Of a stretch of 53,288 bases of DNA, positions 46,782 to 53,288 are shown piece after piece. How positions within the stretch are numbered: the stretch's first letter is position 1; every line of letters begins with the position of its first letter. The DNA comes from Trichocoleus desertorum ATA4-8-CV12 (GTDB lineage: Bacteria; Cyanobacteriota; Cyanobacteriia; FACHB-46): positions 1 through 53,288 of the forward strand of contig JAHHIL010000039.1 in the NCBI GenBank assembly GCA_019358975.1, written 5' to 3'. The position numbers and the translations under genes were made by a program. The notes beneath the pieces are model-generated. The model saw only the letters and a list, made by a program, of their open reading frames with translations. It was not told the origin of the DNA and did no database searches.

Positions 46782-46813
46782 TCAGGCTGAGAAAATATCG
46801 TTGAGGGATAATA

Positions 46814-48520
46814 ATGTCAAATGCAGATGATGTACCAATGATGTTCCGTGCTTCTGTGAGCGGACGTTGTCAACTTCAATATATCGATGGTAATCGTAAT
46901 CGCGACACTGAAAGCGACATTGAACGCTGGGTGTCGGAATGGACAATAGCAGAACTACCTTCTCAGCCACCCACTTTAAGCCAGCACCAGTCAGACGATA
47001 CTTGTTTCTCGTTTCAGACTATTCCCTATTGCATTACATGGCGATTTGTCTCCAATAGCGGGGCTGATCCAACGATTATTCTGCCTGTGATCGGCGCTAG
47101 AGGGTTTCCTTACTATCCTGGCAGCAGCATGAAAGGGGCATTCCGACAAGCATGTAATAAAATTTTTCCCGATCGTGTTGTCTATTACTGTGGTGATCGA
47201 GACAGCATATCTCCTGGCATTTTGCGTTTCCATGGAGGATATCCTACCAGCAATACTTGGAAGAACAATTTAATTGACTTGGCTCATCCACAGCAAGGGT
47301 GGCAGGTTAAGAATTTAGATACTCGTCAGAAAGATGGGGGGGCATTCGTTCAAATTTCTTTGCATCAACCAGAGCTGAAATTTGGTATTTCTAGTGCAAT
47401 TGACTTAATAGGAGCCGAGTGGCAGGACATTTGGCAAGTTTGGAGAGTGGCCCTCTCAAACGGGATTGGCTGTCGTGTATCCGCTGGGTATGGCAAGTCA
47501 ACAGAGCGGGCTGAATCGCCTCTTTACAAGGTAACTCTCAACGGACAGGGAGTAGCATCTACGCTGTTAGACAGTACGCCAGAATTTCGTCCCAATATTT
47601 TTCGAGCGGCATTAAGAGGTCATGCACTCAGGATTTTTGGAGGGTTGAGTGATGAGGACACGGCTGAATCCTTGGTAAAACAACTATTTGGAGGAATTCA
47701 TAACGGAACAGATTGGGGGTTGCTAAGTATAGGATTTCGGGAAACTAAACCTTTTAGGTGGGAAAAGTATGGCCGATATGAAATGCCATATTACGAAGTC
47801 AAGGGAGAATTGTCTTGGCTACTGACGCAATCTGTTGAAGATGAGAAGGAAAAAGCGTTAAAGAGTCTTGTCAACCACCTAATGCAGTTTTCGATGTTAT
47901 TAGGTGGATTCGGCAGGAGCTGGAGACGAGTTGATCACCGCAAGTTTTATCCTGACGAACAATATGAGAAGCTGATTGGCTGTCATTGGACATGGCAGAA
48001 ATCTCTTTTTTTAAGTAATGATCCAGATGATCAACTACAGGCAGTTGGACAGGTAATCGATCGTGTTCTAAATGTTGCACAGAGCTGGATGCAACGATGT
48101 CAGTTAGAGCTAGTTCACGATCATCCAGCTAAATGGCGTGAAGCATGGTGCCGCGATCGCGCACAAGTTTGGGGGAGGGTAGCAGATGACGAGGGGGATA
48201 GCCTCGCCATAAAGTGGTTTCATCAAGGTTATGATGAGGTGCTCCGGGGGAGAAAGTTTGTTCCCACAAAGCAGCTTAAGGGAACGGCTGTAGCAGGATT
48301 TACTGGAAATCAAGATAATCCGACTCGGATTGGAAGGTTATGGCATCGAATGTATCCTGTAACAGAAAGAATAGTGAGAGCCGATGGTAGACAAGGTTTC
48401 AGACAAGCGGATCAATACCTTGAACTACTAACATTTTTTCCAGATACCAAAGGTGAGGATTCTAAGCAGTTGACTGAATATCTTAACCGTCCAAAAAGCC
48501 CTTTTACTCGTCTTTGGTGA
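46814..48520 (+). CDS. Multi-RAMP protein (Cmr6-like N-terminus plus further RAMP domain)
   Basis: 568 residues. The first RAMP domain has GFPYYPGSSMKGAFRQA (GSSMKG at 103-108) and a glycine-rich loop GIGCRVSAGYGKS near 222-234, which fits Cmr6. A second domain from about 262 has EFRPNIFRAALRGHALRIFGG and LFGGIHNGTDWG, resembling Cmr1-type or Cas7-like RAMPs. Locally no separate cmr1 or cmr6 exists, so this one chain may supply both. It follows the small-subunit gene by about 30 bp. Its last codon bases overlap the next small ORF in a GTGA junction. Confidence 0.78.
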   Translation: MSNADDVPMMFRASVSGRCQLQYIDGNRNRDTESDIERWVSEWTIAELPSQPPTLSQHQSDDTCFSFQTIPYCITWRFVSNSGADPTIILPVIGARGFPYYPGSSMKGAFRQACNKIFPDRVVYYCGDRDSISPGILRFHGGYPTSNTWKNNLIDLAHPQQGWQVKNLDTRQKDGGAFVQISLHQPELKFGISSAIDLIGAEWQDIWQVWRVALSNGIGCRVSAGYGKSTERAESPLYKVTLNGQGVASTLLDSTPEFRPNIFRAALRGHALRIFGGLSDEDTAESLVKQLFGGIHNGTDWGLLSIGFRETKPFRWEKYGRYEMPYYEVKGELSWLLTQSVEDEKEKALKSLVNHLMQFSMLLGGFGRSWRRVDHRKFYPDEQYEKLIGCHWTWQKSLFLSNDPDDQLQAVGQVIDRVLNVAQSWMQRCQLELVHDHPAKWREAWCRDRAQVWGRVADDEGDSLAIKWFHQGYDEVLRGRKFVPTKQLKGTAVAGFTGNQDNPTRIGRLWHRMYPVTERIVRADGRQGFRQADQYLELLTFFPDTKGEDSKQLTEYLNRPKSPFTRLW

Positions 48521-48675
48521 GTGATGTAGCAATTGTAAGGGGCGCTCCTTGGCAGCGTGATGGTCAAGACCAGTTGAAGCCGTTCATCCAAGATTTGGAG
48601 AACAAAGGGATGGAGCTTACTTGGGGCCAAAATTCATCCTTTCAAGTAATAACTCAGAAACCGTTTAAGCGCTGA
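48517..48675 (+). CDS. 52-residue ORF translationally coupled to the RAMP gene
   Basis: It starts with a GTG whose last bases overlap the upstream stop (GTGA, 48517-48520) and ends at TGA 48673-48675. The product contains VSDVAIVRGAPWQRDGQ, LKPFIQDLENKGMELTWG and SSFQVITQKPFKR. The 4-base overlap is the usual sign of translational coupling. I know no homologue, so it could be a small complex subunit, a regulator, or the end of a decayed gene. The start is clear only if the overlap is genuine. Confidence 0.5.
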   Translation: MSDVAIVRGAPWQRDGQDQLKPFIQDLENKGMELTWGQNSSFQVITQKPFKR

Positions 48676-48717
48676 GTAGTCATTGATGATATCTTCAAGG
48701 CGATCGCTGATTTCAGA

Positions 48718-48747
48718 CTAACAGGCTCGTAAGCTAGAGCCTGTTAG
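48718..48747. terminator. Hairpin between convergent cmr operon and DUF3987 gene
   Basis: A perfect 11-bp inverted repeat (CTAACAGGCTC and GAGCCTGTTAG) encloses an 8-base loop. There is no strong T run on either side. It lies at the end of the effector operon and probably serves as a transcript end or stability element. Confidence 0.55.
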
Positions 48748-48849
48748 TGAGTTATTAACACGTACAGGTAGCAAGGAGATGGTCAAAACCATTGGAGTAT
48801 AAGCCACCCAATTGATTGCGATCGCAAATCTACCCCAAGCTACCCATAT

Positions 48850-51780
48850 TTACTTCGCTGAGCTTTGATACAGCAGCAACCATTCAATTGGAAACAGCCG
48901 ACGGCCCAAGACATCATCATAGATGGTAACTCCCTGCTCCTCAATCTTTCGAACAATCCACACGGCTTTTAGTTCGTCAGGAGGACGTTGGTTCCCCTCG
49001 CCACTCAGCACGACGCGATCGCCAACATTAAATGTAACGCCAGTAACTTGGTAACAAAAGCCTTCAACCTCTTTATTTAGAGAGCTTTCCGAAGGAGTAA
49101 CAACACTAGTAACTTCTGGTAACTGCTCGTCCCTTAAGTTGATCGGGGCGGTATAAACAGTGTTACTATATCCTGACACCATATTGAGGTGGCTTTCAAG
49201 GCTTGCAGACTTGTTTGTTACTAGCTTGTTAGCAGCTTTGTTACCAGCCTCACCCCCCGTCATATAAGGTATTACCGTCTCATTGTTACCAGCGTTAATG
49301 TCGCTGTTTTTGATACAGATCCGATAAGCTTTTCCCTTTTCTCCATTGTCAATGGCATAACCCAGATTAACAACCTGGCCCATAAAAGCTCGTGCAGCAT
49401 CAGCTTTTAGCTTTTTTCGACCAGAGGACCAGTGGGTTACTTGGCGTGCACTAATCCACCCATTACGCTTAAACCGCTCTATAAAGCGAACGATTTCAGG
49501 TGACTGGTAATGAAGCGTGATACCAGAGTCGGCATAAATAAGGCGAGCCTGACCAATCGACCATTTCGTAAATGCGATCGCTGCTTCTAAAGTTTCGCTA
49601 GAAACAATTGGCCCAGGTAGCCGATCCTCAGCAACGGCATTGACACAATGGGCGATCAGAGCGATTCTGGCTGCCCTCTCCTTTGCTTTTGGATAGATAG
49701 CTCTTAGTACCGAATTAGGTTCAGAAACCTTTTGATCCTCACATAAACAATGCCACGCTCTCCAAATTTGATGTCCCTTATGATCAAGTTGATAGGTCTT
49801 AGATGGTAGGTTTTCTAGAGCCCTATAAATTGATTGAAGCAAACCAAATAGATTATAGTTTGATCCCTCACCTGGGGGCGGCATTTTAGTCAGTGATAAC
49901 GGTACCCAGAGATAACGAGACCAATAACCATCTCCTTCCTCCGACGTTCCCATGTACTTCTGCAAAACGTCGGGCTGAATTGTCCCTGCCAAGCTTACTG
50001 AGGTCCGGGGCACAGATATTCTAGACTCTGTCTTACGGTTTACTTTGAAAGGTTTGCCATCATACATCGACAACCACTTCTGACGATCGTTCCCCTGGCC
50101 ACGAGCACGATACTGGTTGAATCCAGCTAACACACTTGTCAACTCATCAGCAGCAACGATCGTTCCTTTGCCAGGTTGTTTCCCTAAACAAGCTGCAACA
50201 GCCTCTAAGGTTACATCTTGTAAATAGTACTCCCGTTGAGCTGGCTCTTTGGGAGCATCACCTCGCTCATCCTTAGGGTTTTTCTCCCACTGAGCTAACT
50301 CCTCCTTGTACTGTGTGAAAGCAGTTTGGTAAGCAATATCAGCATCGGTCTGCAACTTCTCCAACGGATTCAGCAGAGTATTATAGATCGGCGATTTTGT
50401 GGAGCCTGAAGGGCCAACTAATCCCACCCACAGAATCGGCGGTGGTCGAAAGTCTGTATTAGGATCAATTTCAAGGCAAGTATCTATTCTTAATAGTGAA
50501 GCTGCAACGGGCAACAGAATTCCGATAAAGCACTCAAGTGGGATATTGAATTGATTGGCACGATGCTGAAGCGGAGTTGTCAAGAGAGGAGACAGTAAAG
50601 ATTGAACGGGTGCAGCCTCTTCAACTATTTTAACTAAACTTTGCACCTCTTCAGCTAGTTCTTCCAAGTTCTCTGAGTCTTCAGAAGGGAGTGGAGGTTG
50701 CTGATTAATCTTGTCTCTTCCAGCTAGGGTATGAATTTGGCGATCGCCTTCATTTTTACTAGATGGCGATCGCCAACCATTTTGCTTAGCCAATAAACCT
50801 AGCGTGCCTAACCCAACGCCTCCATTCTTCTTGAAAGATCTCCAATGTTTTGCGCAGGCGTCCGCTTGATAGTTAGCTGCTCCTTGGCTCCAGTCGTCCC
50901 AGACCTCCAATAAATCTTCGCTAACGTAGTGGAGGGCCATTCCAACCTCAATCCAACGCCCGTAATCTTCAGTTGGAGGGATTGCAGCGAGAAAAGACAA
51001 TGCCCTATCTCTTTCAATTGAGCTCTGTAATCGATTTCCATACTGTAGCTTCAACTGGCTAGGTTGCTCCTCTATCATTTGCTCAATTATCCAGTTGGGA
51101 GCTTCTGCTACACCACACTCTTCCGGAGAAAGACCTAATCGCCATCTATAAGCTCCTGTAATTGGATGATGTCCACTAACTACTGACTGACACCCGTCCC
51201 ACCGGAGTTCTAGTTGATCTGCTTTACCATCTTCTCCTATTACGCCTGTCCTTATTTTTTTCGTAGCGATCGCACCCCAAAAACGCTCGGGGATTCGATA
51301 GATAGATTGATGGCGTCCCTCTCTTCCGGATGTCACCGAAACTGTTTTAGGTAGCGCCAGTTCAAGAGATTGCCCTGATAGTTTCTGAATCAAATCGTCG
51401 CAGCTTGAGCCATCGTGATCGACGAATACTAATCCACCAGACGCAGTGCCGCAGAGAACACCAATTGCGCAAACCCAGGAAACAGGCGGATGAAATATTG
51501 TACTATCTCTTCTCTCCACAGCTAAACGTTTAAATTGTCCAGATTGAGCCGCCACCTCAAAATCTTGTTTGGTTAAAGGGGTATTTTGCCAATTCTTTCC
51601 AATTGGTGCTTTGTTATCTCCTACAGCAACAAGAGCCCAGTCTCCAGGAATAGCTTTCAAAAAGCCAAGAAGTTGTTGAGGTGTTGGTTTAGCATTTTTG
51701 CTAGAATGGATGTCAGATAACATGTTTTGTTTTTGGCGATCGCTGTTGGTAGCAGTGATCGCTTTTTCGTTATTTTGCAT
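48850..51780 (-). CDS. DUF3987 protein with primase-polymerase-like N-terminus (element replication)
   Basis: 976 residues. The N-terminal part (about 35-235) shows GLVFVDHDGSS, a DxD-type prim-pol metal site, and RHQSIYRIPERFW. From about 440 the DUF3987 ATPase-like domain has GLVGPSGSTKSPIYN and IVAADELTSVLAGFN. Proteins of this class replicate plasmids and integrative elements. It faces the cmr operon and, with the small HTH gene upstream, forms the right arm of the element. The C-terminal about 130 residues (NVGDRVVLSGEGNQRPP) look like a KOW/SH3-type accessory. Confidence 0.8.
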   Translation of the reverse strand: MQNNEKAITATNSDRQKQNMLSDIHSSKNAKPTPQQLLGFLKAIPGDWALVAVGDNKAPIGKNWQNTPLTKQDFEVAAQSGQFKRLAVERRDSTIFHPPVSWVCAIGVLCGTASGGLVFVDHDGSSCDDLIQKLSGQSLELALPKTVSVTSGREGRHQSIYRIPERFWGAIATKKIRTGVIGEDGKADQLELRWDGCQSVVSGHHPITGAYRWRLGLSPEECGVAEAPNWIIEQMIEEQPSQLKLQYGNRLQSSIERDRALSFLAAIPPTEDYGRWIEVGMALHYVSEDLLEVWDDWSQGAANYQADACAKHWRSFKKNGGVGLGTLGLLAKQNGWRSPSSKNEGDRQIHTLAGRDKINQQPPLPSEDSENLEELAEEVQSLVKIVEEAAPVQSLLSPLLTTPLQHRANQFNIPLECFIGILLPVAASLLRIDTCLEIDPNTDFRPPPILWVGLVGPSGSTKSPIYNTLLNPLEKLQTDADIAYQTAFTQYKEELAQWEKNPKDERGDAPKEPAQREYYLQDVTLEAVAACLGKQPGKGTIVAADELTSVLAGFNQYRARGQGNDRQKWLSMYDGKPFKVNRKTESRISVPRTSVSLAGTIQPDVLQKYMGTSEEGDGYWSRYLWVPLSLTKMPPPGEGSNYNLFGLLQSIYRALENLPSKTYQLDHKGHQIWRAWHCLCEDQKVSEPNSVLRAIYPKAKERAARIALIAHCVNAVAEDRLPGPIVSSETLEAAIAFTKWSIGQARLIYADSGITLHYQSPEIVRFIERFKRNGWISARQVTHWSSGRKKLKADAARAFMGQVVNLGYAIDNGEKGKAYRICIKNSDINAGNNETVIPYMTGGEAGNKAANKLVTNKSASLESHLNMVSGYSNTVYTAPINLRDEQLPEVTSVVTPSESSLNKEVEGFCYQVTGVTFNVGDRVVLSGEGNQRPPDELKAVWIVRKIEEQGVTIYDDVLGRRLFPIEWLLLYQSSAK

Positions 51781-51888
51781 CGTTTTTGAGCTTTCCTTTT
51801 GTAGTCAAAGTGGTGTTGTGAGACATCTTTTCAACTGTGTTGAGTTTGTTTTTCATGGATTAAATCTCTCCTTTTGTGCCATCTCAAA

Positions 51889-52155
51889 TCACTCTTTTGC
51901 TTTTCGCAGTTTTTCTCCCTGCAAACTCATCAAATAACGCTCAATTTCCTTACGATGCGCCTCAATATTGTGCTGGTTAGCAAGCCAATGCAGGCACAGC
52001 TCAAGGTTGTAGCGGATCACCCTCGAATTGGCGTTCGGTCTGACGTAATGTACGCCTTCAATCCAGTCACCACGTTGTCGAATCGTTTTTAGAGTGTGAT
52101 GACTGTATCCAAGTCGTTGGGCAAGAACATGTTTGTTGCAGAATGAAAAAGACAT
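51889..52155 (-). CDS. Small HTH protein, excisionase-like
   Basis: 88 residues. A helix-turn-helix is suggested by NKHVLAQRLGYSHHTLKTIR followed by GDWIEGVHYV, the pattern of Xis/AlpA-like winged HTH proteins. A second helical part (RYNLELCLHWLANQHNI) may dimerise. It is the first gene before the replication protein on the minus strand. With the integrase at the other end, excision control is the likeliest job, but it could equally regulate the primase gene. Confidence 0.6.
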   Translation of the reverse strand: MSFSFCNKHVLAQRLGYSHHTLKTIRQRGDWIEGVHYVRPNANSRVIRYNLELCLHWLANQHNIEAHRKEIERYLMSLQGEKLRKAKE

Positions 52156-52437
52156 AAACTCTTATCCCCTTTACCGACACAGTAGAAAAATTGATGTTTT
52201 TCAGGCATCTTGGGGTTTATCGTAGAGAGTGAGTTTTTAGAAAATCCAGTTTTGTGCAACCTTTTCCCAGCCGTAGAGCTTGAACGATAGGCTACCTGTC
52301 TTTAAGCAGCTGCGTCACTGCTTGATGAGTAACGCTTCTAGCAAAAACGATCCTCCATCACGTACGGCTAAAAAAGCTGCGCGAGGTAAAGTAATGTTAA
52401 GCATTCCTGGGTCTGAACCCAGTGAAGGCATTGCCCC

Positions 52438-52889
52438 ATCGCTCTAGTCCAGCATCGCTGCCAATGGCTGTATCTGTATGCTTTTGTGCATCCTCAAAGC
52501 GGGCAGACGGAATGGTTCATCTTGCCTCGAGTAAATGTGGCTTGGTTCAATGCCGCCTTGGCTGCCTTAGATCAAGCGGTGGGAGCAGGATCTCATTGAC
52601 AGATTTTGCTAGTCCTCAATGGAGCGGGCTGGCATCGCTCTGTGAAGGTGGTGGTGCCAGAAGGAACTCATCTAAAATCCTTGCCCCCTACTTACCAGAG
52701 CTACAGCCTGCGGAGCGCTTATGGCAGTTGAGTGATGAAGCGATTGTCAACCGATAGTTCGAGGGCTTGGATACCTTAGAAGCTATGCTGGCACAACGGT
52801 GCCTCACCTGGTCTAACCTGTCGCAGCTGATTCACCAACATACTCACTTTCACTGGTGCAAGGAGGCTGAAAATAGTAGGGGTTTGTGA
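52438..52889 (+). pseudogene. Decayed IS630-family transposase
   Basis: Translating across frames gives IALVQHRCQWLYLYAFVHP, then WFILPRVN, LLVLNGAGWHRSVKVVVPEG and PYLPELQPAERLWQL, which is the DDE core and the PAERLW element of IS630. A TGA at 52597-52599, a frameshift near 52690 and a TAG at 52755-52757 break it; the end is TGA 52887-52889. No terminal repeats were identified. Confidence 0.75.
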
Positions 52890-52910
52890 AGCGGTAAGCG
52901 TATCAAAAAT

Positions 52911-53147
52911 TTATTTGGAGAGGATCTTCTTGCCATGTTTTTTAAGAATGACTAGGCTTTCATCCTCCAGCAGATAGACGGCTTGGAGTGTGTTATTGCG
53001 GGACTCTCGATGGCAGCGCTTGAGAGTAGCTACGAATTCTGTGTATTTCCCCCAACGGAACTGGTTATCTTGTTGAGCGTAGGAAATGGCACAGAAATAC
53101 AGAGCTTGTGCAGGAGTTAGTAGCGTGCCCTCACTAGTAAACGGCAC
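52911..53147 (-). CDS. Small hypothetical protein
   Basis: 78 residues, MPFTSEGTLLTPAQALYFCA to GKKILSK. It is compact and mixed, with QDNQFRWGKYTEFVATLKRC in the middle and a basic C-terminus. I recognise no family. It lies 21 bp past the decayed transposase on the other strand. Length and absence of internal repeats fit a real small gene, but evidence is limited to the open frame. Confidence 0.45.
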   Translation of the reverse strand: MPFTSEGTLLTPAQALYFCAISYAQQDNQFRWGKYTEFVATLKRCHRESRNNTLQAVYLLEDESLVILKKHGKKILSK

Positions 53148-53288
53148 TTTGAAGGGATCATCCCTGCTTGACTGACAAAAGTCTGAGTGATTGAAACGAA
53201 AGGTAGGAGGGAAGAGGAGCTTGGTTTAAGCTGATCAGTTACCACACCCATTAGCAAAACCCATGACTCCTACTTCCCGTCTCTATGA

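Noticed and set aside
53263-53288. ATG with eight open codons at the right edge
   Set aside because: Too short to judge; no ribosome binding site or recognisable start peptide.
52156-53288. Possible attR copy of the tRNA-Arg 3' end
   Set aside because: No stretch resembling TTCGAATCCCGCC was found by eye; left as an open search.

Overview
The window reads as a filamentous or otherwise complex cyanobacterium. The HIP1 octamer GCGATCGC recurs throughout both genes and spacers. The gene set (tocopherol cyclase, PAP/fibrillin, a CYP110-like P450, a vMAP-type NB-ARC/TPR protein, several Uma2 nucleases, a TIGR03985-type CRISPR regulator) is typical of that phylum.

Region 1 (1-26.3 kb) is ordinary chromosome: a ferritin-like diiron protein, a STAND/TPR signalling protein, aldo/keto reductase, ROK sugar kinase, DUF554 membrane protein, DAHP synthase, two Uma2 nucleases, LURP-one and DHH proteins, threonine ammonia-lyase, P450, a lipoprotein, a DUF5677 protein without HIP1 sites, an RND efflux pump with its adaptor, and a divergent fibrillin/tocopherol cyclase pair.

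Region 2 (26.3-52.2 kb) looks like an integrated element. It starts at tRNA-Arg(CCU) with a tyrosine recombinase just downstream, and ends with a DUF3987 primase/helicase-type replication protein and a small excisionase-like HTH protein. The cargo is a large type III-B CRISPR-Cas island. It has two arrays with the same 36-bp repeat: array 1 with 19 good repeats plus one degenerate repeat, and array 2 with 52 repeats. Both are read on the minus strand with related leaders at their right ends. Between the arrays sit a Csx3-AAA fusion, a standalone Csx3 ring nuclease, a TIGR03985/WYL regulator split by a frame change, and an HD hydrolase of SpoT/MESH1 type. Right of array 2 are cas2, a reverse transcriptase-Cas1 fusion and a two-helix transmembrane CARF protein (minus strand). 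Divergent from these is the effector operon: HD-less Cas10 with intact GGDD, Cmr3, Cmr4, a putative small subunit, a long multi-RAMP protein, and a previously easy-to-miss 52-residue ORF coupled to it.

Taken together, the island predicts a chain: RNA-capable spacer acquisition (RT-Cas1/Cas2), crRNA from two arrays without a local Cas6, a Cmr complex whose main output is probably cyclic oligoadenylate, a membrane CARF effector, and Csx3 proteins as the off switch. The two Csx3 proteins differ at the catalytic positions, and Cmr4 seems to lack its usual catalytic aspartate.

Region 3 (52.2-53.3 kb) holds a decayed IS630-family transposase and a small unknown gene. No second copy of the tRNA 3' end (attR) was found by eye, so the right boundary of the element is unproven.
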